From Streptomyces tibetensis (GTDB taxonomy: Bacteria; Actinomycetota; Actinomycetes; Streptomycetales; Streptomycetaceae), in assembly GCF_007655005.1 (NCBI RefSeq), contig NZ_SZVW01000010.1, positions 124,001-188,000 of the forward strand: 64,000 nt of DNA, in the 5' to 3' direction. Below are positions 7,754-17,774 of the stretch, in pieces. The notes under the pieces are model-generated. The model worked only from the letters and a program-made list of their open reading frames with translations. It searched no databases and was not told the origin of the DNA. Made by a program: the position numbers and the translations under genes. Position 1 is the first letter of the stretch. Each line of letters begins with the position of its first letter.

Positions 7754-8389
7754 CTACCGCACCCGCCGCACGACCGCCGGCGCCGCGCTGATCAGCACGG
7801 TCAGCACGATCGCCGCCAGCACACCCTGCCACGGCTCGGCGAACAGCGACCCCCCGAGGATCCCGATCACCTGGTACGTCGCGGCCCAGGCCAGACAGGC
7901 CGGCAGGTTGCCCCGGGAGAACCTCCGCAGCGGCCACTCCGCCAGCAGACAGGCCAGCATCACCGGGATACGCCCCGCCGGCACCAGCCGGGACAGCACC
8001 AGCACCGCCACCCCGTGCGCGGCGAGTTTCTCCTGCGCCTGCTCCAGCCGGTCCTCCGGCGCACGCGACCGGATCGCCTCCAGCCACCGCGACCCGTTCT
8101 TCGACTTCAGTCCGCGCCGCCCCAGCCAGTACAGGGCCGCATCGCCCAGGAACGCCGCCAGTGACGCCGTCACGAACACCACCGCCAGCGAGAACGGCGC
8201 CGTCCGGTGCACGGCGACCACCGCGGCCGAACTCACCAGCGCGCCGGTCGGAATCACCGGCACCAGTGCCCCGGCCAGCACCAGCAGAAAGAGCGTCGGA
8301 TAGCCGATCGCCTGCTGCGTGGACTCCGGGACAAGGGACGCCGGTGTGACGGCCGACGCCGCGAGCGCCACAGGCGCGGACCAGTTCAC
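7754..8389 (-). CDS. DedA-family membrane protein
   Basis: A 211-residue polytopic protein of the DedA/SNARE-associated family, proposed to flip undecaprenyl phosphate or phospholipids across the membrane. It has about five hydrophobic segments, and the family core is visible in FLGDAALYWLGRRG (about 90-103) and LSRLVPAGRIPVMLACLLAEWPL (about 137-160), with the amphipathic membrane re-entrant regions between them. The GTG start at 8389 overlaps the stop of the upstream metallo-hydrolase (GTGA, 8386-8389), so the two form an operon with coupled translation. Confidence 0.88.
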   Translation of the reverse strand: MNWSAPVALAASAVTPASLVPESTQQAIGYPTLFLLVLAGALVPVIPTGALVSSAAVVAVHRTAPFSLAVVFVTASLAAFLGDAALYWLGRRGLKSKNGSRWLEAIRSRAPEDRLEQAQEKLAAHGVAVLVLSRLVPAGRIPVMLACLLAEWPLRRFSRGNLPACLAWAATYQVIGILGGSLFAEPWQGVLAAIVLTVLISAAPAVVRRVR

Positions 8390-9159
8390 CGCGCGGCCTC
8401 CAGGCGCACGCTCTCCCCGTGCCCGAGCCGGTGCACCGAGACCGCGGGCGCGTGCCGGGCCGCCAGCCGGGCGAACTCGTCGCCCGGCGCGTGGAACTCG
8501 TGGGGGCGCACGGCGTCCATGCCGATCGGCCAGTACGTGCCGTAGTGCACCGGCACCGCACTGCGCGGCGCCAGCCGTGCCAGCGCCTGCGCCGCCCGGC
8601 CCGCGTCCAGGTGCCCCTCGCCCAGGTACGGCCCCCAGCCGCCCACCGGCAGCAGCGCCACCTCGACCGGCCCGACCTCGTCGGCCATGTCGTCGAACAG
8701 CCCGGTGTCCCCGGCGAAGTACGTCCGGGCCTCGCCGGCTATGACGTAGCCGAGCGCGGGGGAGCGGTGCGGCCCGAACGGCAGCCGCCGCCCGTCGTGC
8801 CGCGCGGGCACGGCCCGTACGACGATGTCGCCGACCGGCGTCTCGTCGCCGGGCGCCACCTCGCTCACCCGCAGATGCGTGAGCCGGCGCAGACCCGGCA
8901 CCGCCCGGCGCGCGCCCCGCGGCACGAGCAGGCGCGTGCCCTCGGCGAGCCGCATCAGCGACGGTACGTGCAGGTGGTCGGCGTGCAGATGCGACACCAG
9001 CGCCACGTCCGCGTGCGGGGCGCCCGGGGGCGGCAGGGCTCCGCGCCGGCGGCGCAGGTGTGCGAGCCGGCGTGCGAACAGGGGATCCGTGAGCACGCGC
9101 ACGTTCGAATCCTGGACGGTGCAAGTGGCGTGACCCCACCAGGTGATCTCCACCGGCAC
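8386..9159 (-). CDS. MBL-fold metallo-hydrolase
   Basis: A 257-residue protein starting at GTG 9159 with GGAGGC upstream. The metal site HLHADHL is at 57-63, with GDTGLFDD near 150 and VHYGTYWPIG near 205. It is a second, shorter relative of the hydrolase at 6622 and lacks the N-terminal extension. Operonic with the DedA protein through a 4-bp overlap, it may act on a lipid or cell-envelope metabolite; the substrate is not inferable. Confidence 0.88.
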   Translation of the reverse strand: MPVEITWWGHATCTVQDSNVRVLTDPLFARRLAHLRRRRGALPPPGAPHADVALVSHLHADHLHVPSLMRLAEGTRLLVPRGARRAVPGLRRLTHLRVSEVAPGDETPVGDIVVRAVPARHDGRRLPFGPHRSPALGYVIAGEARTYFAGDTGLFDDMADEVGPVEVALLPVGGWGPYLGEGHLDAGRAAQALARLAPRSAVPVHYGTYWPIGMDAVRPHEFHAPGDEFARLAARHAPAVSVHRLGHGESVRLEAAR

Positions 9160-9242
9160 TTCTTTGCCTCCTTCGCGCGACTCCCCGAAGCCTACGTGCA
9201 GGAGTAGGGTCGGCGGCGAAACCGGAGGTGAGGGGGGACGCC

Positions 9243-9644
9243 ATGGTGCCGGTGCGGGTCACGGCGATCGCGAGTCTGACGCCGTTGGAGGAGCTGGACG
9301 ACGATCCGTTCCTCGTCGACTCCCGCAGCCAGCACGCGATGTGCGCCCGCTGGGCCGCCGAGCGGGGGTACGTGGTCAGCCGGGAGTTACTGGTCCGGGG
9401 GCTGCGGCCCGACCACGGCGCCCTGTGGGACGGCGTCCGGCCCGGCCTCGACGTGTTCGTCGCGCCCAGCCGGCGGGTCCTGGAGAGTGCGCTCGCCTCC
9501 GTCGAGGAGTTCACCGCCGAATGCGCCCGGCGCGGTGTACGGGTGGAGACGGTGGGGCATGCGGAGCCTGCGTACGACGCGGCGATGAAGGCGTGCGTGC
9601 ACCGGCGGCTGTCGATGCCGACGGCCGGCTACGACGGGCGCTGA
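9243..9644 (+). CDS. Hypothetical protein with resolvase-like N-domain pattern
   Basis: A 133-residue protein. ATG 9243 follows GAGGGGGG, better than the GTG at 9228. The order SRSQHAMCARWAAERGYVV - RPGLDVFVAPSRRVLES - EFTAECARRGVRVETV resembles the catalytic-domain scaffold of serine recombinases (R-Q-C-WA, then D.F...SR, then a helix before the next strand). The nucleophilic serine region at the N-terminus is not convincing and no DNA-binding domain follows, so I do not call it a recombinase. Function unknown. Confidence 0.6.
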   Translation: MVPVRVTAIASLTPLEELDDDPFLVDSRSQHAMCARWAAERGYVVSRELLVRGLRPDHGALWDGVRPGLDVFVAPSRRVLESALASVEEFTAECARRGVRVETVGHAEPAYDAAMKACVHRRLSMPTAGYDGR

Positions 9645-9706
9645 CGCCGTCCCCTCACCGGTGTGCGGCCTGGGGACGAAACCGCCCGGCCGGGCGTTGA
9701 GACACT

Positions 9707-11833
9707 GTGGGGGAGGGCTCGCCGCGACTGCGGGCCAGGGACGTGAGGTGGCGGGGCGTGCGGGGCGTGCGGTGGCGGCGGGTCGCCAGTCAGGTGGGGC
9801 GGAGCGTCGCCGTGTGGGCGGTCTCCACCGTGACCATGCTCGTACTCGCCGGGATCCTTCCGGACTTCCGGCTCCGCTCGGAGAACGGCGACAGCGCGAC
9901 GGACATAGCCGTCACGGCGGCCTTCGGCGCGGGCGCCTTCGGCCTGCTGTCGGCCCTGGTGTGGCCACTGCTCGTGCGGCTGCTGCTGCTCGTACCGGCG
10001 CTGGTGCTGGGACTGCTGGTGTTCTTCCTCAACGGCGCCCTGCTGCTGCTGGCCCTGCACCTCAACCCCGCCGAGCGCGGGGCCGCCGCGCCGGAGACCG
10101 CCGTCGTCGTCGCCGCCGTGATGTCCGCCGTGGCGTCCGCGACCGGCGCCGCCCTGACCGTGCGGGACGACGACGCCTACCGCCGCAGGCTGTACCGCCT
10201 CTCCGACCGCCGCCGCCGGTCGGGACCGCCCTCTCCTGCCACCCCCGGCACGGTCTTCGTCCAGCTCGACGGCGTCGGCCACGACATCCTGCTCGACGCG
10301 GTCGGCAAGGGCCTGATGCCCACCGTCGCCCGCTGGCTCGACATCGGCGACGGCGGCCGCCCCACCCACCGGCTCACCCCCTGGCGCACCGACTGGTCCA
10401 GCCAGACCGGCGCCAGCCAGCTCGGCATCCTGCACGGCAGCAACCACGACGTCCCCGCCTTCCGCTGGTACGAGAAGGACACCCGCGAGGTGGTCGTCTG
10501 CAACCGCCCGACCAGCGCCGCCGACCTTCAGCGCCGCGCCGTCGAACATGCGGGGCACGGCGGGCTGCTCACCGTCGACGGCGCCAGCCGCGGCAACCTG
10601 TTCAGCGGCGGCGCGGAACAACAGGCCCTCGTGCTGTCCATCGCGGCCCGCCGCCGCAGCCGGGAGAACCGTTCCCGCGCGGGCTACTTCGCCTACTTCT
10701 GCGACCCGGCCAACGCCGTGCGCACCGCGCTCTCCTTCGTCGCCGAGGTGGGCCGCGAGATCGGCCAGTCCACCCGGGCGAGCCTGCGCAAGCAGCGCCC
10801 GCGCGTCTCGCGCGGCGGCCTCTACCCCCTCGTCCGGGCGTTCGCGACGGTCGTCGAGCGGGACGTCGTGGTCGCCGCCGTGACGGGCGACATGCTCGTC
10901 GGCCGCACGGCCGTCTTCGCCGACCTGGTGGCCTACGACGAGGTCGCCCACCACTCCGGCCCGGCGAGCCGCGACGCGCAGAAGGTCCTCGAACGCCTCG
11001 ACCGCTCGCTCGCCCTGATCGAGAATGTCGCCGAGCACGCCCCGCGTCCGTACCGGCTCGTCGTGCTGTCCGACCACGGCCAGAGCCCCGGCGAGACCTT
11101 CCGCTCCCGTTACGGCCTCACGCTCGGCGACCTGGTGCGGGCCGGCTGCGGCATGCCCGTTCCGCGCAAGGCGGAACGCACCCGCAGTGGCGCGGAGGCC
11201 CGCGCCGCCGTGCGCGCCGCGCTGCGCTTCCCCGTCGCGGAGACCGGCGAACAGCACCGCCCCGCACGCGACTCCGAGCCGATCGTGCTGGCCTCCGGCA
11301 ACCTCGGCCTGGTCTCCTTCCCGGACGTCTCGCACCGGATGAGCAAGGAGGAGATCGACGCCCGCCACCCCGCGCTGCTGCCGACCCTCGCCAACCACCC
11401 CGGCATCGGCTTCCTGCTGGTCCGCAGCGAGAAGCACGGCGGTGTCGTCCTCGGCGCGTACGGCGCCGAGATCCCGCTGGCCGACCTCGACGACAATCCG
11501 GGCCCGCTCGCCCCCTTCGGCCCGGGCGCGGCCGACGCGATACGCCGTACGCACTCCTTCCCGCACACCGCCGACATCATGGTCAACTCCTTCCACGACC
11601 CGGCCGACGGCGAAGTCCTCGCCTTCGAGGAGCAGATCGGCTCCCACGGTGGCCTCGGCGGCGCCCAGGGCAGACCCTTCCTGCTGTCCCCGCTCGGCGT
11701 CTCCGCACCGGTCGGCGAGGGTGAGGAACTCGTCGGCGCCGAGCACGTGCACCGGGTCCTGCGGCGCTGGCTGCGCGAGTCGAACGGACCGCAGGTGCCG
11801 CTGGAGGCCACCGAGGAGGAGCGCGCCGCCTGA
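9707..11833 (+). CDS. Holin-like membrane domain fused to alkaline-phosphatase-superfamily phosphodiesterase
   Basis: A 708-residue protein starting at GTG 9707. Residues about 30-150 contain four hydrophobic segments resembling the phage-holin/Superfamily IV-like membrane domain often annotated in Streptomyces. From residue 180 the fold is type I phosphodiesterase/nucleotide pyrophosphatase: VFVQLDGVGHD (first metal aspartate), WSSQTGASQLGILHG (nucleophile loop), VLSDHGQSPG (metal Asp-His), and GSHGGLGG near the C-terminus. The enzyme would be held at the membrane; which side is not clear. Substrate unknown (phospholipid headgroup, nucleotide or teichoic precursor are possible). Confidence 0.8.
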   Translation: MGEGSPRLRARDVRWRGVRGVRWRRVASQVGRSVAVWAVSTVTMLVLAGILPDFRLRSENGDSATDIAVTAAFGAGAFGLLSALVWPLLVRLLLLVPALVLGLLVFFLNGALLLLALHLNPAERGAAAPETAVVVAAVMSAVASATGAALTVRDDDAYRRRLYRLSDRRRRSGPPSPATPGTVFVQLDGVGHDILLDAVGKGLMPTVARWLDIGDGGRPTHRLTPWRTDWSSQTGASQLGILHGSNHDVPAFRWYEKDTREVVVCNRPTSAADLQRRAVEHAGHGGLLTVDGASRGNLFSGGAEQQALVLSIAARRRSRENRSRAGYFAYFCDPANAVRTALSFVAEVGREIGQSTRASLRKQRPRVSRGGLYPLVRAFATVVERDVVVAAVTGDMLVGRTAVFADLVAYDEVAHHSGPASRDAQKVLERLDRSLALIENVAEHAPRPYRLVVLSDHGQSPGETFRSRYGLTLGDLVRAGCGMPVPRKAERTRSGAEARAAVRAALRFPVAETGEQHRPARDSEPIVLASGNLGLVSFPDVSHRMSKEEIDARHPALLPTLANHPGIGFLLVRSEKHGGVVLGAYGAEIPLADLDDNPGPLAPFGPGAADAIRRTHSFPHTADIMVNSFHDPADGEVLAFEEQIGSHGGLGGAQGRPFLLSPLGVSAPVGEGEELVGAEHVHRVLRRWLRESNGPQVPLEATEEERAA

Positions 11834-11991
11834 ACTCCCCTCGAAGCACCTGGTCCCGCAGGGAGTTCGGCCGCCGTTCACCGCCAGAGGGCAGGTCGTC
11901 CGCGTGAGTTGGGCCGTAGTGTGATCGGATGGGGGGTTACGGGGCCCGGCGACGGGCCCGCACGCGAGTCCGTACGCGAAAGGAAGAACTC

Positions 11992-12420
11992 GTGGCTACC
12001 ACGCGCTCCGCACACACGGTCTGGGAAGGCAACCTGCTCGAGGGCAACGGAGTCGTCACCTTCGACTCCTCCGGTGCCATCGGCGAGCAGCCGGTCACGT
12101 GGGCCTCGCGCGCCCAGGAGGCGAACGGCAAGACCAGCCCCGAGGAGCTGATCGCGGCAGCCCACTCCAGCTGCTTCTCCATGGCCTTCTCCAACATCCT
12201 CAACAAGGCCGGGACGCCGCCCACCAAGCTCATCACCTCGGCCGACGTCTCCTTCCAGCCCGGTGAGGGCATCACCGGCATCCACCTCACCGTCGAGGGC
12301 ACCGTCCCCGGCGTCGACGAGGCGGCCTTCCAGGCCGCCGCCGAAGAGGCCAAGGTCGGCTGCCCGGTCAGCCAGGCCCTCAAGGCGACGCCCATCACCC
12401 TGACCGCCAAGCTCGCCTGA
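11992..12420 (+). CDS. OsmC/Ohr-family peroxiredoxin
   Basis: A 142-residue protein starting at GTG 11992 behind AAAGGAAG. It shows both family cysteines: HSSCFSMAFSN (about 58-68) and VGCPVSQAL (about 122-130). OsmC proteins reduce organic hydroperoxides with these cysteines and are induced by osmotic and oxidative stress. Length and motifs are normal for the OsmC branch. It stands alone, followed by a strong hairpin terminator. Confidence 0.92.
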   Translation: MATTRSAHTVWEGNLLEGNGVVTFDSSGAIGEQPVTWASRAQEANGKTSPEELIAAAHSSCFSMAFSNILNKAGTPPTKLITSADVSFQPGEGITGIHLTVEGTVPGVDEAAFQAAAEEAKVGCPVSQALKATPITLTAKLA

Positions 12421-12436
12421 CCTGCCACATCCCCGT

Positions 12437-12470
12437 CGCGCGGGCCCGCCCACCGGGGGCGGCCCGCGCG
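12437..12470 (+). terminator. Hairpin terminator after osmC-like gene
   Basis: CGCGCGGGCC (12437-12446) pairs with GGCCCGCGCG (12461-12470), with further C/G pairing inside the arms. It starts 16 nt after the stop codon. Confidence 0.7.
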
Positions 12471-12475
12471 TCGTC

Positions 12476-12500
12476 GGTTCACCACCCCCGGCCGGGGTAG
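12476..12500 (+). promoter_or_regulatory. SigB-like promoter motif upstream of the CorA-like gene
   Basis: GGTT (12476-12479), 15 nt, then GGGTAG (12495-12500), one base from the GNNT-N15-GGGTAY consensus. It ends 38 nt before the ATG at 12539. Weaker than the other three motifs because the last base is G. Confidence 0.4.
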
Positions 12501-12538
12501 GAACCGGACGCCTCGAACGCCGGGCCGGAAGGAACGCG

Positions 12539-13924
12539 ATGCTGCCGGGAACGTCCACGAACGCGACGGTGCTCGACTCCGCCACCCGGGACCGGACCCG
12601 CGTCCTGCTGCTGTTCGGCCTCTCCGGACGGCTCCGCCCCCGCGCCACCTCCCTCGGCGCCCTCGTCGACCGCTACGACTACGGACGCTTCGCCACCCAC
12701 CTCATGACCAGCCAGGACGTGCTGCCCGTCCCGGTCCTCGACGAACAGGTCGCGCCCCGGCGGCTGCGGCTGCCGCACGGCGACCACGGCCTCGGCCTCG
12801 CGTCCCTGCGGATCCTCGTCGTCACCACTCCGCGGGGCGACGCCACCCTCGTCATGGACTGCGCCTTCGCGGGCGAGACCACCGCCGGCGATCTCGCCGC
12901 CTGGCTGGCCACCACCTGCTTCGACCGGGAGCGGATCGAACTCGACGACCGTCCGCTCCTGCAGAGCCTGTCCGCGCAGCTCGGCGGCGGGCCGCTCACC
13001 CTCGGCCAGAACGTGCACCAACTGGTCTTCCCCGGTGGCCGGTTACAGCGCGAACTGCTCAGCGCCGACGAGGCCCGCAAGGCGATCCTGCTGAACGAGA
13101 TCGTCTACCGCGGCCGGATGCCGTGGAACCCCGCCACGCCCTACGACGCGAGCCCCGGCCCGCACCTCAGGAACCACGGCCTCACCCTCACCGCCCTCGG
13201 CCGGGGCGTCTCCGTCCAGGCCGGCTGGGCCCCGCACGTGGAGAACGGCCTGGTCCTCGTCGCCGTCGGCATGATCTCCGCCCTGTCCGTCCTGCAGCGC
13301 ACCCGGCTGGCGGCCTTCGCCATGATGAAGGCCAACGAGCGGGCGCTGACCGACTCGCCCACCGAGATCCGCGCCCTGATCTCCCGCCTCTCCGCCGGCG
13401 TCAACGAACTCCAGCTGGACCTGGCCTTCGGCGTCGAGGCCTACGTCGACAGCCTGCTCATCCCCGAGATGGTCACCGAGGCCTTCCAGTCCTCACTGGG
13501 CGACGCCCTGGGCATCCGCGACAGCCTGGAGAACTCGGCCCGCATGGTGGAGCGCCTGACCTCGGTGATCAGCGCCCGCTCCGCCGCACTCGACGCCGAA
13601 CTGGCCGAACGCGACGACCGGCGCGACCGCACCGTCTCCGCCCTGGTCGCCGCGGCCACCCTGATCGCCCTGCCGCCGACCCTGCTGCTGGCCTTCTTCG
13701 GCGTCAACGGCACCGACGTCGACGAGCACCGCTCCATCCTCGACCTGGGCACCTACGGCACGGCGTACGCCCTGGCCTGGCTTCCCTTCGTCGTCCTCGT
13801 CGTGATCGGATACGTCCTGCTCAGACGGGTCCGCACCCGCTCCGGCTCGCTGCTGCCCGCGCCCGACGACGAATTCCTGCCCGTACCGCCGCCCCGCTCG
13901 CCCTCCGGGAACCGACGACCATGA
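12539..13924 (+). CDS. CorA-like membrane protein with GVN in place of GMN
   Basis: A 461-residue protein from ATG 12539 (GGAAGGAA upstream). The first 300 residues form a soluble domain of no family I recognise. Residues about 310-380 are helical and charged, as in the CorA stalk (SENSARMVERLTSVISARSAALDAELAERDDRRD is the style, seen near 320-352). Two C-terminal membrane helices follow, the first ending in LLLAFFGVNGTD, matching the CorA pore helix with GVN where true CorA transporters have the GMN selectivity motif. It may be a cation channel or a non-transporting derivative. Its stop overlaps the GDPD start (ATGA at 13921). Confidence 0.65.
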   Translation: MLPGTSTNATVLDSATRDRTRVLLLFGLSGRLRPRATSLGALVDRYDYGRFATHLMTSQDVLPVPVLDEQVAPRRLRLPHGDHGLGLASLRILVVTTPRGDATLVMDCAFAGETTAGDLAAWLATTCFDRERIELDDRPLLQSLSAQLGGGPLTLGQNVHQLVFPGGRLQRELLSADEARKAILLNEIVYRGRMPWNPATPYDASPGPHLRNHGLTLTALGRGVSVQAGWAPHVENGLVLVAVGMISALSVLQRTRLAAFAMMKANERALTDSPTEIRALISRLSAGVNELQLDLAFGVEAYVDSLLIPEMVTEAFQSSLGDALGIRDSLENSARMVERLTSVISARSAALDAELAERDDRRDRTVSALVAAATLIALPPTLLLAFFGVNGTDVDEHRSILDLGTYGTAYALAWLPFVVLVVIGYVLLRRVRTRSGSLLPAPDDEFLPVPPPRSPSGNRRP

Positions 13925-14661
13925 CGCCACGCCCCGCCGTCTCCGCCCACCGGGGTGGCTCCGAGCGAGCCGGCCCCGCCACCTGGGAGGCGTACGAGGA
14001 CGCGATCGCGTCCGGTGCGGAGTACGTCGAGTTCGACATCCGCCGCACCCGGGACGGAGTCCTCGTCGTGTACCACGACCCCCGGGTCGGTCCCGCCGGG
14101 CCCCCGCTCGCCGCGCTCACGCACGCCGAGCTGTGCGAGCGGGCCGGATACGCCGTGCCCGTGGTGGACGAGGTCATGGCGCTGATCGCCGGGAAGCTCG
14201 TGGCACACCTGGACCTCAAGGAGGTCGGCTACGAGCGGGAGGTGGTCGACCGGGCTGTCGCCCTGCTCGGCGCGGACGGGCTGGTCGTGACCACGCTGGA
14301 GGACCGTTCCGTCGCCGCCGTCACCCGGGGCTTCCCCGCCGTGCGCACCGCCCTGTCCCTGGGGCGGGACCGTCGGGAACTCGCCCTCGCCCGGCTGCCC
14401 GGGACCCGGCTGAGCGAGCTGTTCCCGACCCGTCGCATCCGGGCCTGCGGGGCGCACGGCGTCGCCGTGCACCAGCGGCTGGCCAGGACCAACGTGCTGC
14501 GCGAGGCGACCCGGCACGGGCTGTTCACCATGGTCTGGACCGTCAACGACGACACGCTGATGCGTGCCTTCCTCGCTCACCCGCGCGTCGACGTGCTCGT
14601 CACCGACCGGCCCCGGCGGGCCGTGGCGCTGCGCGGCCCGATCACCCCCTCGCGGCATTGA
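13921..14661 (+). CDS. Glycerophosphodiester phosphodiesterase
   Basis: A 246-residue cytoplasmic GDPD (no signal peptide). Key parts: SAHRGGSE (catalytic His near 10), YVEFDIRRTRDGVLVVYHDP (metal Glu/Asp and second His, 35-54), HLDLKE (about 99-104) and TVNDDTLM plus VDVLVTDRP near the end, giving a complete TIM-barrel GDPD. It hydrolyses glycerophosphodiesters to glycerol-3-phosphate and an alcohol. ATG 13921 overlaps the CorA-like stop, so the two are translated together. The HAIR-like site of dnaK overlaps its last codons. Confidence 0.92.
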   Translation: MTPRPAVSAHRGGSERAGPATWEAYEDAIASGAEYVEFDIRRTRDGVLVVYHDPRVGPAGPPLAALTHAELCERAGYAVPVVDEVMALIAGKLVAHLDLKEVGYEREVVDRAVALLGADGLVVTTLEDRSVAAVTRGFPAVRTALSLGRDRRELALARLPGTRLSELFPTRRIRACGAHGVAVHQRLARTNVLREATRHGLFTMVWTVNDDTLMRAFLAHPRVDVLVTDRPRRAVALRGPITPSRH

Positions 14662-14686
14662 CAAGAGCGCACTCAAGTTTTGTGCT
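14657..14686 (+). promoter_or_regulatory. HAIR-like HspR operator overlapping the dnaK promoter
   Basis: The HspR-binding HAIR consensus is CTTGAGT-N7-ACTCAAG. Here ATTGACA (14657-14663), 7 nt, then a perfect ACTCAAG (14671-14677). The same bases provide a perfect -35 TTGACA (14658-14663) with TGTGCT (14681-14686) 17 nt later as -10. The ATG of dnaK is at 14729. This predicts HspR repression relieved by heat shock. Confidence 0.7.
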
Positions 14687-14728
14687 GGAGTGTGTGGAGA
14701 GTCGTCGCCCTGGCGGAAGGGGACAGCG

Positions 14729-16612
<1,884 letters not shown>

Positions 16613-16621
16613 GCAGCCTCA

Positions 16622-16826
16622 GGTCGTGTCCGCAAAGTCCCGGCGTTCGCCCGGAGGGCGGGCCCCGCGGCGTCTGGTGCGTGCTCTCGGCGTGCCGGGC
16701 GGAGTCCCTCGTACTAGACGTACTTGGGGCTTCGTCCGGTGCGGCGAGTGGGGTACCCCCTGCTCGAAGAGCTCGGGGGGAGCGTGCCAGGCGTCGCGGG
16801 GCAGGCGGGACTTCGCGGACACGGCC
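16622..16826. repeat. About 205-bp inverted-repeat (MITE/REP-like) intergenic element
   Basis: The ends (16622-16642 and 16806-16826) are near-perfect inverted copies (GGYCGTGTCCGCRAAGTCCCG), with further pairing inward through GCGRCGYCTGGYRC and a central GC hairpin (CCCCCTGCTCGAAGAGCTCGGGGGG style, 16757-16781 region). No transposase is encoded. The small frames on either strand, both beginning MSAKSR and ending RDFADT, are artefacts of the symmetry. The right end abuts the stop codon of the NmrA-family gene. I recall similar elements in other Streptomyces intergenic regions. Confidence 0.75.
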
Positions 16827-17671
16827 TAGCGGAACGCGGCGACGTGGCGGTGGGCCCAGTCGGCGAAGGTGCGGGGCGCGCGGCCGAGGACCCGCTCGAT
16901 GTCGGGGCTGACGCGCCGCTCGGCGGGAGTGGGCTCACCCAGGATGGCCAGCGTCGTCTCCGCCACGGGCTCGGGCATGAACCGCAGCAGCTGCGCGCGG
17001 GCCTCGTCCCGGGTCTGCTCGACGAAGCGGACCGGTTCGCCGAGCGCCTCCGCCAGCGCCCCGGCGCGCTGCCGGGGCGTGCTCAGGGCGGGCCCGGTCA
17101 GCTCGTAGACCTGTCCGGCGTGCCCGTCCTCCCGCAGCGTCGCCGCGGCGACCTCGGCGATGTCGTCGGGGTCGACGGTGGGCAGCCCGACGTCACCGAA
17201 CGGCGCGGCGACGGTCCGCAGGGCGCGGACGGACTCGGCCCAGGCGTACGCGTTGGAGTCGAAACCGCCGGGGCGCAGGATCACCCAGTCCAGGCCCGAC
17301 CGCCGCACGGCGTCCTCGATGGCCCGTCCGACGCCGCCGTGGGAGGCCGACTCCGGCCGGGTCGCGACTCCCTGGGAGGAGAGCAGCACGACACGCCGGA
17401 CGCCGCCGGCCCGGGCCGCGTCGAGGATCTGCCCGGGGTCCAGCAGATGGGCGTCGGCCCCGCCGTTCTGGAGGAACAGCGCCTCGGCGCCGTCCAGCAC
17501 GGGGCGGAGGCTGTCGGCGTCGGTCAGGTCCGCCGGGCAGGCCCGGACCCCGTCCGGCAGGTCCGCGCCCGAGACCCTTCGCGATGTCGCCGTCACCTTC
17601 TCCCCGGCGTCGGCGAGGGCCTGTACGAGCGATCGGCCCACGTTCCCGGTCGCACCGGTCACCACGATCAT
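16826..17671 (-). CDS. NmrA/NAD(P)-binding SDR-atypical oxidoreductase
   Basis: A 281-residue protein from ATG 17671, with AAGGGAG six bases upstream. The Rossmann motif VTGATGNVGRSLV (4-16) and LQNGGADAH / VVLLSSQGV (about 70-105) are those of NmrA-type NAD(P)H-binding proteins related to quinone oxidoreductase 2. These proteins sense or reduce quinones and electrophiles. It is divergently transcribed from an HxlR regulator across 103 bp, a classic regulator/target pair for electrophile or quinone stress. Confidence 0.9.
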   Translation of the reverse strand: MIVVTGATGNVGRSLVQALADAGEKVTATSRRVSGADLPDGVRACPADLTDADSLRPVLDGAEALFLQNGGADAHLLDPGQILDAARAGGVRRVVLLSSQGVATRPESASHGGVGRAIEDAVRRSGLDWVILRPGGFDSNAYAWAESVRALRTVAAPFGDVGLPTVDPDDIAEVAAATLREDGHAGQVYELTGPALSTPRQRAGALAEALGEPVRFVEQTRDEARAQLLRFMPEPVAETTLAILGEPTPAERRVSPDIERVLGRAPRTFADWAHRHVAAFR

Positions 17672-17729
17672 GAGCAACTCCCTTGCTTTGCGGCCTTGTT
17701 GCCGATGTCGTGGACGCTAACACCGTCGG

Positions 17730-17759
17730 TATAGTAGGTACCTAGAGGAAAGTGACTAT
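17730..17759. promoter_or_regulatory. Candidate HxlR operator/promoter between divergent genes
   Basis: The 103-bp gap contains TATAGT (17730-17735), a perfect 10-bp palindrome TAGGTACCTA (17735-17744) and, further out, inverted ATAGT (17731-17735) and ACTAT (17755-17759). TACTAT on the minus strand could serve as -10 for the NmrA-type gene. Its position between regulator and target fits autoregulation by the HxlR protein. Confidence 0.5.
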
Positions 17760-17774
17760 CCCAAAGGGGTGCAC

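Noticed and set aside
9243..9644. Calling the 133-residue protein a serine recombinase
   Set aside because: The scaffold pattern is suggestive, but the catalytic serine region is unconvincing and there is no DNA-binding domain.
9629..11881. Very long open frame antisense to the holin/phosphodiesterase gene
   Set aside because: High G/C at third positions leaves long open antisense frames in Streptomyces; the translation has no domain, and the sense strand has a complete enzyme.
16619..16829. Two small frames on opposite strands, both starting MSAKSR and ending RDFADT
   Set aside because: They are mirror images produced by the terminal inverted repeats of the 205-bp element; neither has an independent ribosome binding site.
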